DNA from: UBA11865 sp035686605
GTDB lineage: Bacteria > Chloroflexota > Anaerolineae > Promineifilales > Promineifilaceae
Direction of reading: 5' to 3'
Assembly (NCBI GenBank): GCA_035686605.1
Contig: DASRZI010000355.1
Span: 1-20,409 of the forward strand
Length of the DNA stretch: 20,409 bases
The position numbers were made by a program, and so were the translations under genes. Below are positions 8,072-16,302 of the stretch, one piece after another (the first letter of the stretch is position 1; every line of letters begins with the position of its first letter). The notes below the pieces were generated by a model. The model worked only from the letters and a program-made list of their open reading frames with translations. It ran no database searches and was not told the origin of the DNA.

Positions 8072-8079
8072 AAGGAGGT
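8072..8079 (+). promoter_or_regulatory. Perfect Shine-Dalgarno that fixes a CTG start for rsfS
   Basis: AAGGAGGT is fully complementary to the 16S anti-Shine-Dalgarno. The only initiation-like codon at proper spacing (5 nt after the last T) is CTG at 8085-8087. No in-frame ATG lies upstream. Confidence 0.75.
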
Positions 8080-8084
8080 ATAAA

Positions 8085-8432
8085 CTGGAAGGGATCGAAT
8101 TAGCACATATTTTGGTGGACTCTATTGTGGACAAAAAAGGCGGAGACCTCATTCTTCTGGATATCAGGGACGAGGTCATCTTTACAGACTATTTCCTTAT
8201 CTGCAATGGGCAGACTGACCGTCAACTAAAGGCTCTTGCCGATGGGATTGCCGAAGAAACGAAAGAGAAGGCGAACATAGCTCCATGGGGAACAGAAGGG
8301 GAGCCTTCAAGTGGTTGGGTTTTAATGGACTACGGGGATGTGATCGTCCACCTCTTCAGTCCTGAGATGCGCAATTACTACAACTTAGAAGACCTGTGGA
8401 GCAATGGTCACATCGTGCTGCGAATGCAATAG
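8085..8432 (+). CDS. rsfS: Ribosomal silencing factor RsfS
   Basis: RsfS (Iojap/YbeB family) binds ribosomal protein uL14 on the 50S subunit and blocks subunit joining in slow growth or starvation. With CTG at 8085 the product is 115 aa, normal for the family, beginning (M)EGIELAHILVDSIVDKKGGD. The next part, LILLDIRDEVIFTDYFLICN, then GQTDRQLKAL, EGEPSSGWVLMDYGDVIVHL and the ending RNYYNLEDLW, spans the family signature. Starting at TTG 8112 would remove nine residues that fit the family N-terminus and would leave the perfect AAGGAGGT unused. It is alone on the plus strand, divergent from xseA and convergent with ndk (30-nt gap, no clear terminator). The identity is firm; the CTG start is likely. 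Confidence 0.93.
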   Translation: MEGIELAHILVDSIVDKKGGDLILLDIRDEVIFTDYFLICNGQTDRQLKALADGIAEETKEKANIAPWGTEGEPSSGWVLMDYGDVIVHLFSPEMRNYYNLEDLWSNGHIVLRMQ

Positions 8433-8462
8433 TCCAGCAATCTGTTTGGTCTGCTAGTGGTT

Positions 8463-8912
8463 CTATTCCCGAATCCAGGGTTCAATATCTCTCTTCCAAG
8501 ATACTAGCTCGCTAGCATCGAAAAACAACCCCAGTTCATAATTGGCTGTCTCCTGTCCGTCGGAACCATGGACGAGATTTCGGCCGATTTCGGCGCCGAA
8601 ATCTCCCCTGATCGTTCCCGGTAAAGCCTCCGCAGGATTTGTGCTTCCCATCGAAGCTCTTGCGATGGCGATGGCGTTCTTGCCTTCCCAAGCCATTGCC
8701 ACGATTGGTCCTGAGACGATGTAAGATACCAGGCTGTCGTAAAATGGTTTTCCTTGGTGCACGGCATAATGTCGTGCTGCCAGTTCTTCCGACATCTGGA
8801 TAAACTTCAAACCCGCCAGCTTCAGGCCACGAGTCTCAAATCGCTCGATAATCTTACCGACGAGTCCGCGCTGAACACCGTCTGGTTTTACCAATATAAG
8901 TGTCCTTTCCAT
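8463..8912 (-). CDS. ndk: Nucleoside diphosphate kinase
   Basis: Transfers the gamma phosphate from ATP to NDPs through a phospho-histidine, balancing NTP and dNTP pools in the cytoplasm. The 149 aa start MERTLILVKPDGVQRGLVGK (Lys9 in the nucleotide site). The active-site His115 lies in NLVHGSDGQETA, and RASMGSTNPAEALPGTIRGD is the usual conserved stretch. The C-terminus, KRDIEPWIRE, is complete. ATG at 8912 is preceded by GGGAG at about 7 nt. It is the last gene of the leftward group headed by the deacetylase-like gene, 113 nt after the acidic repeat gene. An inverted repeat lies in that gap. Confidence 0.97.
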   Translation of the reverse strand: MERTLILVKPDGVQRGLVGKIIERFETRGLKLAGLKFIQMSEELAARHYAVHQGKPFYDSLVSYIVSGPIVAMAWEGKNAIAIARASMGSTNPAEALPGTIRGDFGAEIGRNLVHGSDGQETANYELGLFFDASELVSWKRDIEPWIRE

Positions 8913-8945
8913 GAATTAACTCCCATAACAGAAGCGTCCCTGTAA

Positions 8946-8992
8946 CTTCGAGGGAAATGGCAAAAATCTTGATGGTCTCACCGCCCTCGAAG
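8946..8992. repeat. 9-bp perfect inverted repeat between the acidic-repeat gene and ndk
   Basis: CTTCGAGGG at 8946-8954 and CCCTCGAAG at 8984-8992 are exact reverse complements around a 29-base loop. No T tract follows on either strand, so it does not look like an intrinsic terminator. It may be an mRNA processing or stabilising stem in the ndk leader, or chance. Confidence 0.4.
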
Positions 8993-9025
8993 ATTGAAGA
9001 ACGCAGATTCGGCTAATATTCGTTT

Positions 9026-11425
9026 CTATAGGTTGCTTAAGGCCAGTCGATAGATCTCAATAGCCTTTTGAAGCTGTCCATTTCTAGAGTAGGCATCACC
9101 TAAAAGCTTCATGAGATCTGGCTGATCGCCATAGGCTTCCACAGCTATCTCGAGGTCAGCAATTACATACGGAAGAGATTCACCCGAATCCACAAGAACG
9201 GAATAAGTATCTTTCGCAGCCTTGAGCTGGCCCTTCTGGAGTGCGGATTGAGCAGCAGCCAATCGAGGTATACCATGATCGTCAAAGTGTTGATTTTCCA
9301 GCGGTTGGTTAGGTTCAGAAAGTTCGTCAACCGGTTCAAATATCCTCTCCGGTGCGGGAACAAAGCCAGCGGCTCTGAGCTCTCCGGTTGATGCCTTTTC
9401 CTCTTCTAGCAGCCGCTCTTCAGCTATCAGCCATCCGGTAACGTTTGCCTCATCAAGCGAATCTAACCAGGCTAGATCATCGGCATCTTGGCTAGAAGCA
9501 TCCTCCGTTTGAGCTTCGACGATCTCCTCGACCTGAGGCTCATCTACTTCATCGATCTCTGTTTCGACCATATGAACCGCCACTATCGTTTCGAGTCCAA
9601 TCTCATCAATATCTTCCAGCTCAATCACTTCATCAACATCGCCATCGAAATCATCGGATATTTCTGACATCAGGGCGGCGACCTGGACCGATTCAAAGTC
9701 TATCGGCCCTTCCTCAATTATCTGATCTTCATCTGGCTCCGTCTCTACACCTAGATACTCTTGTTCAAATGTAACATCTTCATCGGCAAGACCGTACCCA
9801 TCGGGCTCGACCGGAGTAATGTCATCACCTGCGGCTAACTCCTCCAGCCAAATCAGTGCCTCGCCGTCATCCGCTGGCATAGCAATAGCAGCAATTACAG
9901 AAAGTGCCAGGGCCAGTTCCTCATCTTCCTTCTCCGATGTTTCACCCACGATAGTCTCGGGTACAGCTTCGCTGGCTGAGTATACGAATTCGTCATCTCG
10001 CGCATCCTGTTCAGCAGCCAATCGCTCTAACCAAGCCATGGCCTCATCTGGATCTTCCGGTACATCAATCTCCAAATCGCTGCCTTCTTCAGAAATGCCA
10101 ACTTCATCAAACTCAAGTGCGGCTACCTTGAATTCGTCAGATACTAATCCACCAACATTATCATCCAACTCATCTTCAGCTGATCCTTGATCGAGCGCTA
10201 GTTGCTCGAGCCAGGCCATCGCCTCCTCAGGATCAGATGGAATATCCTCCTGCAAGGAGGCAGCAGTCGGTTCTACGGTGAATGTCGATTCATCAGAATC
10301 CGTCTCATCTATAGGTGAATCGCTCGACCATGTGAGGATCTCAGCATCTGAAGGTTCTTCTACATGACCATCATCAGCGGCTTCATCGAAGCGGTCCAAC
10401 TCAAGGAGCCATGACGGTTGTTCTTCGGAGCCAACCGTGATTTGACCATCACCTTCCGAGATCAATTCCATTCCTTGAATGGCCAGAAGCTCGTCAATCG
10501 CCGACTCGTCACCGGCAATGATTTGGTTGAACCAGTCAATATCATCTTCATCGTCCATTTGCACGGAAAGAGTGTCAGTCACCATCTGCTCTCTAAGCCA
10601 GTCCGATACATCTTGGCTCGCCGCAGGTTGGTCTTCTAAAGATTGGTCTGGAGTATCCGGATACACCTCCATAACAGGAAGAGTTGGAGTAGTATCCTCC
10701 ATCGACGCTTCATTCAGTACATCTGCTTTTAACCAGTCTGGAATGAAATCTTCTTCAGGTAAGGCGCCAAGCGATTGAAGATCGCCACTCACTCCTGGAA
10801 TTGCATCATCGGACGAATCATCACTAGTGGCAAGCTCCTCAAGCCACTTAAACTCACCTTCCAATTCATCCCGTTCGTCCTCTTGGCTAAACTCGGGATC
10901 TTCCGTTGCACGCTCCAGTGCATCATCCAGAAACTGTTCTTCACCACCCTGCGAACCTGAAGTATCAAACACTTCCTGGTCTATAGGTACATTTATCTCG
11001 GACGCTGGCTCTTGGTCAATGCCAGCATCTATCCCTCTCGTCGCTTCCAAGTCAATCTTCGATCCTACCCACGTTTCATCCAGATTGGTCGAGGTATCCT
11101 CTATGGCGGAATCGACACTTTCTCCAAACCAGTCCAGATAGCTTACTTCTTTGGATTTCTCTTCAGGAATATCAATGTCCTTCATGATATCGTCAATATC
11201 CAGTTCATCACCACTTGGACTCACTAGGGTCTGGTCGATCAGGCCAACTTCTTTAAACAGCCAATCTGGTGGATCGATATCCTCGGCTGGTTCCAAAGCT
11301 CCGTCATCCTGCCATCCGGATTCCTCTGAATCTTCATGCAACTCGTCCTTTGGATCTTCCACCGTAGAGTTATCGTCGCCTGAAGGCGCTACCTCGTCGT
11401 GTTCGATTGGGTCATTCAAGTTCAT
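9026..11425 (-). CDS. Very acidic Trp-Leu repeat protein with C-terminal TPR-like segment
   Basis: Function unknown. The 799 aa are dominated by Asp and Glu, with no signal peptide or membrane segment. Short tryptophan motifs recur in an otherwise low-complexity chain: PPDWLFKEV, SYLDWFGES, FKWLEELA, IPDWLKADV, VSDWLREQM, DIDWFNQII, PSWLLELD and DLAWLDSLD. Three longer units are DPEEAMAWLEQLALDQG (Trp405), DPDEAMAWLERLAAEQ (Trp465) and DDGEALIWLEELAAGDD (Trp526), spaced 60 and 61 residues apart. The last 79 residues (721-799) are less acidic and read as tandem TPR-type helices (ALQKGQLKAAKDTYSVLVDS, then LGDAYSRNGQLQKAIEIYRL). ATG at 11425 has only a weak purine-rich Shine-Dalgarno. It lies 90 nt after the TPR gene upstream. 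I recall similar WL-rich TPR proteins in Chloroflexota. A scaffold or binding role is inference only. Confidence 0.85.
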   Translation of the reverse strand: MNLNDPIEHDEVAPSGDDNSTVEDPKDELHEDSEESGWQDDGALEPAEDIDPPDWLFKEVGLIDQTLVSPSGDELDIDDIMKDIDIPEEKSKEVSYLDWFGESVDSAIEDTSTNLDETWVGSKIDLEATRGIDAGIDQEPASEINVPIDQEVFDTSGSQGGEEQFLDDALERATEDPEFSQEDERDELEGEFKWLEELATSDDSSDDAIPGVSGDLQSLGALPEEDFIPDWLKADVLNEASMEDTTPTLPVMEVYPDTPDQSLEDQPAASQDVSDWLREQMVTDTLSVQMDDEDDIDWFNQIIAGDESAIDELLAIQGMELISEGDGQITVGSEEQPSWLLELDRFDEAADDGHVEEPSDAEILTWSSDSPIDETDSDESTFTVEPTAASLQEDIPSDPEEAMAWLEQLALDQGSAEDELDDNVGGLVSDEFKVAALEFDEVGISEEGSDLEIDVPEDPDEAMAWLERLAAEQDARDDEFVYSASEAVPETIVGETSEKEDEELALALSVIAAIAMPADDGEALIWLEELAAGDDITPVEPDGYGLADEDVTFEQEYLGVETEPDEDQIIEEGPIDFESVQVAALMSEISDDFDGDVDEVIELEDIDEIGLETIVAVHMVETEIDEVDEPQVEEIVEAQTEDASSQDADDLAWLDSLDEANVTGWLIAEERLLEEEKASTGELRAAGFVPAPERIFEPVDELSEPNQPLENQHFDDHGIPRLAAAQSALQKGQLKAAKDTYSVLVDSGESLPYVIADLEIAVEAYGDQPDLMKLLGDAYSRNGQLQKAIEIYRLALSNL

Positions 11426-11515
11426 GTTATTCTCTTTTTAGGAACGTAGGGAGATCGATCAATCCGCATCTGTTTTAGAGTTGGAGAGATGATGAAATTA
11501 GGTCATCGCCAATCA

Positions 11516-12436
11516 TCAGTCTTCGTCAAATGTTTGCGAGTACTCCTGGAACCAATCAGACATTCCCTGAGAATCATCAGCATCACCTTCAGGCGAAGTG
11601 TCCCATTTCTGTTTTGCGCCAAATCCCGCACCCGGGACCGGAACGTAGTCAAGTTCCTCTATAAAGACTTTTTTCGGCACCTGCTTTTGGTCGATTTGAT
11701 AGAGAACTTCGGCAACAAGATTATCTCCACTCAAGTCGGCGACCTGGGGTATCACGACGGATCGAACCCTCATCAAATGGGGCAGCGCCTGGTCTTGCCG
11801 GCCAGTGGAGGTCCAGACGCCTGCTAGGATCGCGTTTGCTTTCAGGCAAAGCGGTAATTGGTCGACGATTTTGATGGCTAACCTGGCGGCTTCTTTTAGT
11901 TTCTGGTCTCGATACAAGGTTTCAGCCAGCATAATCTGCAAGTCAATCCGATCGGGTTGCTCAGATATCAGCTCAGATAATTCGTTAGCAGCTTGCTTAT
12001 AGAGCGAACCGCGCATGTGGAGACGAGCGAGTGCTGCTCTAGACATGTCAATCCGGGGAGGAGCTTGGCCATCTCGGCGAAGGTAGAGCCCAGAGAGTTC
12101 AGCCGCTATCGCCTGGTTAGACGGGTCGATATCGTAGGCACGCTCCATGTGCCATATCGCTCGATGGACATCGTCTTTCTCTGAATAGGCAATAGCAATA
12201 CCCGCTTGGATGAGCGCGACTTCCGGATCCACACTTAGAACGCGCTTGAATACGTCGATCGCGTCATCATAAACCTCGAGATCAAGCAGAGCCTTTCCCA
12301 AAAGCTGGTATGTTTCGAGGTGTCGAGGAAATTGTTCCAGAATATTCCGGCAATTGGCAATCGCCTCGTCCAATCGGCCCTCATCCACCAGTTCGGTGAT
12401 CAGATTTAAGTAATCTCGTAGAGCGATTTGACCCAC
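11516..12436 (-). CDS. Tetratricopeptide repeat protein
   Basis: 306-aa cytoplasmic protein without signal peptide. TPR helices fill about residues 1-235: LVDEGRLDEAIANCRNILEQ, LLGKALLDLEVYDDAIDVFK, then EKDDVHRAIWHMERAYDIDP, RGSLYKQAANELSELISEQP, LAETLYRDQKLKEAARLAIK and TSTGRQDQALPHLMRV. The C-terminal 70 residues are a polar tail ending in SDWFQEYSQTFDED, which resembles the acidic DWF/DWL motifs of the next gene. GTG start at 12436 with AAGG 6 nt upstream. It lies between the deacetylase-like gene (58-nt gap) and the acidic repeat protein, all leftward. TPRs mediate protein-protein contacts; no partner can be named, but the neighbouring acidic protein is the obvious candidate. Confidence 0.9.
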   Translation of the reverse strand: MGQIALRDYLNLITELVDEGRLDEAIANCRNILEQFPRHLETYQLLGKALLDLEVYDDAIDVFKRVLSVDPEVALIQAGIAIAYSEKDDVHRAIWHMERAYDIDPSNQAIAAELSGLYLRRDGQAPPRIDMSRAALARLHMRGSLYKQAANELSELISEQPDRIDLQIMLAETLYRDQKLKEAARLAIKIVDQLPLCLKANAILAGVWTSTGRQDQALPHLMRVRSVVIPQVADLSGDNLVAEVLYQIDQKQVPKKVFIEELDYVPVPGAGFGAKQKWDTSPEGDADDSQGMSDWFQEYSQTFDED

Positions 12437-12494
12437 GTACTGCCTTCCCGTTCGTCACTACACCGGAGAATATAAATATTATGCAAAGTTTCCA

Positions 12495-13526
12495 TCAATT
12501 TAGCAAATGGAGGTCGAGCAGTGCTGACAGCACACTCGTCATGTCATGTTCTGGCTGTGGAGAAGGTCCTAATGGATCGGATACCTCATCAACCCCCAAC
12601 AATCGATATATTGTATTTAATACACCATGGGATAGGGCGACTGGATGGTATCCCCCTTCAAGAACGAACAGGATTTTCCCATGGCATATATCATTCGCCA
12701 TTTCTACTAGTTTCGAGATCATGGTCGAATAACCGGCGAGTGACAAGGTCGCCGAGGCTAAAGGATCGATCCAATGAGCGTCGAATCCAGCTGAGACAAG
12801 AATAACTTCCGGAGAGAATTCTTTAGCTTTGGGAATCATCAGGCTATTAATGGCTTCGAGATACGATTGATCACCGGCACCGGGAGGGAATGGTATGTTT
12901 ACTGTGTATCCTGAACCTGCGTCAGAACCGACCTCGTTCATCGATCCCGTTCCAGGATAGAAGAAGTACCCAAACTGGTGCAGCGACACGTACATCACTG
13001 ATGGATCGTTGTAAAAAATATCCTGAGTCCCATTGCCATGATGGACGTCGATGTCGATGATGAGAACGCGCTCTGCCTTGTGTATCACTTGAGCCTGCCG
13101 GGCGGCGATGGCGACGTTATTGAATAGACAAAATCCGCCAACTCTTACTCGTTCAGCATGATGCCCTGGGGGTCTCACTATAGCGATGCCATTGGTGGAA
13201 TCAGAAACCATAACCTGGTCCAGGAGCCGGACCGTCGTTCCTGCTGCAATCCGAGCCAACCTATAACTATCGATGGTGGCATATGTATCTGGATCTAGGT
13301 GTCCTCCCCCATACTCACATGTTTGCCGGATCCTGTTTACGAGCGAATCGCTATGAACACGACCGATTTGATCGAAATCTGCTTGAGTTATGTCAACTTG
13401 TGTTACATCCGACAGGACACCCGATGATTCGAGCAGCTCGATTATCGCAAGCATCCGTTGTGGGCTCTCTGGATGGCCCGGCTGCAGGTGCTCCAATGCA
13501 GGCGCAAATCCGAGCAAAGTGTTCAT
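12495..13526 (-). CDS. Class II histone deacetylase-like zinc amidohydrolase
   Basis: Member of the HDAC / acetoin-utilisation / acetylpolyamine amidohydrolase fold, which removes acetyl groups from amines using Zn2+. The 343 aa begin MNTLLGFAPALEHLQPGHPE. Catalytic His122-His123 lie in VRPPGHHAERV, zinc ligands Asp160 and His162 in IIDIDVHHGNG, the third ligand Asp249 in SAGFDAH, and the transition-state Tyr293 in LEGGY. GGFCLFNNVAIAAR and VSLHQFGYFFYPGTGS are class II-like. ATG at 13526 is chosen because AGGA lies 7 nt before it; a TTG ten codons upstream is possible but lacks a site. The true substrate (protein lysine, polyamine or small molecule) cannot be read from the sequence. First gene after the hppA terminator. 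Confidence 0.93.
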   Translation of the reverse strand: MNTLLGFAPALEHLQPGHPESPQRMLAIIELLESSGVLSDVTQVDITQADFDQIGRVHSDSLVNRIRQTCEYGGGHLDPDTYATIDSYRLARIAAGTTVRLLDQVMVSDSTNGIAIVRPPGHHAERVRVGGFCLFNNVAIAARQAQVIHKAERVLIIDIDVHHGNGTQDIFYNDPSVMYVSLHQFGYFFYPGTGSMNEVGSDAGSGYTVNIPFPPGAGDQSYLEAINSLMIPKAKEFSPEVILVSAGFDAHWIDPLASATLSLAGYSTMISKLVEMANDICHGKILFVLEGGYHPVALSHGVLNTIYRLLGVDEVSDPLGPSPQPEHDMTSVLSALLDLHLLN

Positions 13527-13615
13527 GGAGGTATCCTGGTTTCCGTTTCTGTTCAAGAACCGCGCTCGAAAATTGATAAGGCAGATTTTTGGGCGAAGGC
13601 TTAAAACGATATCCC

Positions 13616-13655
13616 AAAGAAAAAAGGAGTGTGATCGTTTCAGACCACACTCCTT
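13616..13655 (-). terminator. Intrinsic terminator of hppA
   Basis: On the minus strand, AAGGAGTGTG (13655-13646), a 12-base loop and CACACTCCTT (13633-13624) form a perfect 10-bp stem followed by a T-rich run (TTTTTTCTTT). It lies 20 bases after the hppA stop codon and isolates hppA from the deacetylase-like gene. Confidence 0.88.
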
Positions 13656-13675
13656 AGACTGTTAATTGCTAGGAA

Positions 13676-16045
13676 TCATTCCGAGGTAGAAGTGCTATCA
13701 CCACTACCCCCTGCCGAAACAGCCGCAAGCTCGGTCTTTCGCAATATCGGTGGCGCTTCTCGCTTAGAAGAGTAAATCGACCAGACGAGAGTGGCGACTA
13801 ATGCAGCAACAACTGCCCAACCTACCAGACCCAGTTCCTCCACTTGAACGATTATCGGTGCGATGATAACGGCGACCAAGTTTACGACCTTGATCATTGG
13901 ATTCAGAGCTGGTCCGGCGGTATCTTTCATCGGATCACCAACGGTGTCCCCAACTACACCCGCCTTGTGCCTTTCTGAGCCTTTTCCTAGATCATTTTCT
14001 GGATCAGATGGTTCGTCCTCAATCAATTTCTTAGCATTGTCCCAGGCACCGCCAGCGTTGTTCATATAGACGGCCAGCAACTGGCCTGACAAGATAATAC
14101 CCGCCAGGTATCCACCAAGAGCTTCGACACCCAATAAAAGGCCGACGACAATCGGTGTCACGATGCCCAGCAGAGCGAGCGGAACCAATTCTTTCTGGGC
14201 AGCAACCGTGGCAATCGAAACCGGTGTCTGGTAATCGGGTTCAACCTTCCCTTCCAGAACGCCCAGATCGAACTGACGCCTTGCCTCCTCGACTATTAGC
14301 GACGCCGCTCTCCGGACTGCCTGGATAGCAAAACTCGAGAATAACCAGGGTAAAGCGCCGCCGATGAGAACGCCGACAAACACTACTGGTACGTCGACCC
14401 TTATACCAATGCTCTGAATTCGATCGGCGATTGGAATACCCAAGGTCTCTTGGGCCCGGGTGACATCGACGATGAACGCTCCAAAGAGAGAGACAGCGGC
14501 GATTACAGCCGAACCAATGGCCACACCTTTGGTGATTGCCTTCGTTGTATTACCAACGGAATCCAGGTCAGCCATGATTTGCTTAGCAGCCAATGTCTCT
14601 GGATCAACCATACCTGTCCATGCCATTTCTCCAATTCCGTTGGCGTTATCTGCGATGGGTCCGAAAGAATCCATGGCCACATTGTTTCCAGTTAGCGTAA
14701 GCATGCCGATGCCGGTCATAGCCACGCCATAGAGGATGAATGTCACTTGGTTTGTTTCAGTCCCAGAGAAGATGATTATCGACGAGAATATGGCGATTGC
14801 GATGGTTACGACTGCCCAAACTGAGGACTCGTATCCAACAGCCACACCTTGCAGAATTAGTGTAGCTGGTCCAGTGTCGGCCGATTTCTTTATGCTCTTG
14901 ACAGGACCCGCTTCAGTTCCTGTGAAATGCTCGGTCAGCCGGTCGATTGCAATGGCCAATAGTACGCCGATGGTCGTCGCCAGGAAAGGACGCCACCAAC
15001 CGCCTGGAACATCCTGCATGTAGAAGTAGGCTACCAACCCAAAAAAGAATATGGACATCGCTGCCGAAGAAAGAAACCCTGTAAAAATCGCCTTCATGGC
15101 GTCATTAGACTCACCTGTTCCACCTCGGACGATATAGGTCCCGATGATGGAAGACACGACACCGATGCCTCGCACCAAAAGTGGATAAATAATCCACTGG
15201 ATGTCGCCTGTTATCGCCGCCAATGCCAACCCTAGAATCAGACCAGAGACGATGGTAACTTCGTAGGATTCGAAAATATCGGCCGCCATACCGGCACAGT
15301 CACCAACGTTATCGCCCACAAGATCGGCCACGACAGCCGGGTTTCTGGGATCATCTTCCGGTATTCCGGCTTCCACCTTACCCACCAGGTCCGCGCCCAC
15401 ATCGGCCGCTTTAGTGAAAATACCTCCACCGACCCGCATAAACAGAGCGATCAGCGTACCCCCAAATCCGAATCCCAAGAGCGCATCTGGCGCCGCAGGT
15501 CCCATGAAAATGAAGATGATCGTCCCTCCAAACAGACCTAGTCCGTCGGTTAACATACCGGTAATCGTTCCTGTCCGGTAGGCAATCTTCAGCGCTTCGC
15601 CGAAGGATCGACGTGAAGCTGAAGCGACACGAACGTTTCCCTGGACCGCCATTCGCATACCTAGCTGGCCCACGGTCATGCTGAATAAGGCTCCCATAAC
15701 GAAGGCAGCAGCTCGTGCGACCCCGACCACGATCTTGATCGTATCCTCCTCCATGCCCTCAAAGCGCAACAGCGCCTCTTCGCTTGGCGGAACGATAAAC
15801 ACGCTAAAAAACAAGGCAATGGTAAGAACGGCGATTAAAGGAATGATGCGTTTCGCTTGACTGTTTAGATAGGCGTCGGCGCCCGTCTTGATCGCTCTCC
15901 AGATTTCCTGCATCCGGGGCGTGCCCATATCGTAGCGTAAGATTTGGCTCCTTAGGAAAACTGCATATACGAGGCCAAGGATGGCAACTCCCAAAACAGC
16001 CCAAATGGCAATCGTCTCGTACGTCGTCAGATCAAGTACATGCAT
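13676..16045 (-). CDS. hppA: Membrane-bound proton-translocating pyrophosphatase (K+-independent type)
   Basis: Integral-membrane PPase that couples PPi hydrolysis to H+ export (or can make PPi from the gradient). 789 aa from ATG 16045, with about sixteen hydrophobic segments. GGAG is 11 nt upstream; a GTG four codons earlier overlaps it. Catalytic signatures are DVGADLVGKVE (about 215-225), PRNPAVVADLVGDNVGDCAG just after, NNVAMDSFGPIADNANGIGE in the middle and GDPMKDTAGPALNPMIKV near the C-terminus. The K+-dependence position reads GNTTKAIT, Lys about 502 and Thr about 505; the family's K+-requiring members have Ala at the Lys site. That predicts a K+-independent H+ pump. The C-terminal tail is Ser/Gly-rich. 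It has its own promoter and terminator, so it is probably monocistronic, and it is divergent from ppk2. Confidence 0.97.
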   Translation of the reverse strand: MHVLDLTTYETIAIWAVLGVAILGLVYAVFLRSQILRYDMGTPRMQEIWRAIKTGADAYLNSQAKRIIPLIAVLTIALFFSVFIVPPSEEALLRFEGMEEDTIKIVVGVARAAAFVMGALFSMTVGQLGMRMAVQGNVRVASASRRSFGEALKIAYRTGTITGMLTDGLGLFGGTIIFIFMGPAAPDALLGFGFGGTLIALFMRVGGGIFTKAADVGADLVGKVEAGIPEDDPRNPAVVADLVGDNVGDCAGMAADIFESYEVTIVSGLILGLALAAITGDIQWIIYPLLVRGIGVVSSIIGTYIVRGGTGESNDAMKAIFTGFLSSAAMSIFFFGLVAYFYMQDVPGGWWRPFLATTIGVLLAIAIDRLTEHFTGTEAGPVKSIKKSADTGPATLILQGVAVGYESSVWAVVTIAIAIFSSIIIFSGTETNQVTFILYGVAMTGIGMLTLTGNNVAMDSFGPIADNANGIGEMAWTGMVDPETLAAKQIMADLDSVGNTTKAITKGVAIGSAVIAAVSLFGAFIVDVTRAQETLGIPIADRIQSIGIRVDVPVVFVGVLIGGALPWLFSSFAIQAVRRAASLIVEEARRQFDLGVLEGKVEPDYQTPVSIATVAAQKELVPLALLGIVTPIVVGLLLGVEALGGYLAGIILSGQLLAVYMNNAGGAWDNAKKLIEDEPSDPENDLGKGSERHKAGVVGDTVGDPMKDTAGPALNPMIKVVNLVAVIIAPIIVQVEELGLVGWAVVAALVATLVWSIYSSKREAPPILRKTELAAVSAGGSGDSTSTSE

Positions 16046-16158
16046 AATACAATTCACTCCGTGTCATCTACATTGGCGAGCACATTGAGGACATATCTGC
16101 TCGGATTACGCGACTAGATATGAGAATATTCAAGATGGATTACTGGGAAATCCGAGGC

Positions 16159-16186
16159 ATTGTAAACCATCTTATTAACATGTCAA
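16159..16186 (-). promoter_or_regulatory. Strong sigma70-type promoter for hppA
   Basis: On the minus strand, TTGACA (16181-16186, perfect), a 16-bp spacer, then TACAAT (16159-16164, five of six). Predicted start near 16152, giving a leader of about 107 nt before the hppA ATG. No equally good plus-strand promoter for ppk2 was seen in the same region. Confidence 0.65.
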
Positions 16187-16302
16187 ATAGTTGTACTATT
16201 TTTCACTTAGCTCATTTCAGAATAGACTAGGCGCATTATTCCTCGTGTGCCAGGTCAGCAGATATTCATAATATATACGCAAGAGTGAAGGACGAAAAAA
16301 TC

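Noticed and set aside
8433..8462. Possible bidirectional terminator between convergent rsfS and ndk
   Set aside because: Only a 4-bp stem (AGCA/TGCT) without a T run is visible, which is too weak.
9819..11141. Several serine-rich plus-strand open frames
   Set aside because: They are antisense shadows of the acidic gene: Glu and Asp codons read as Ser-rich on the opposite strand. The same effect explains the Ser-rich frame at 2957-3364 opposite the rpoC coiled coil.
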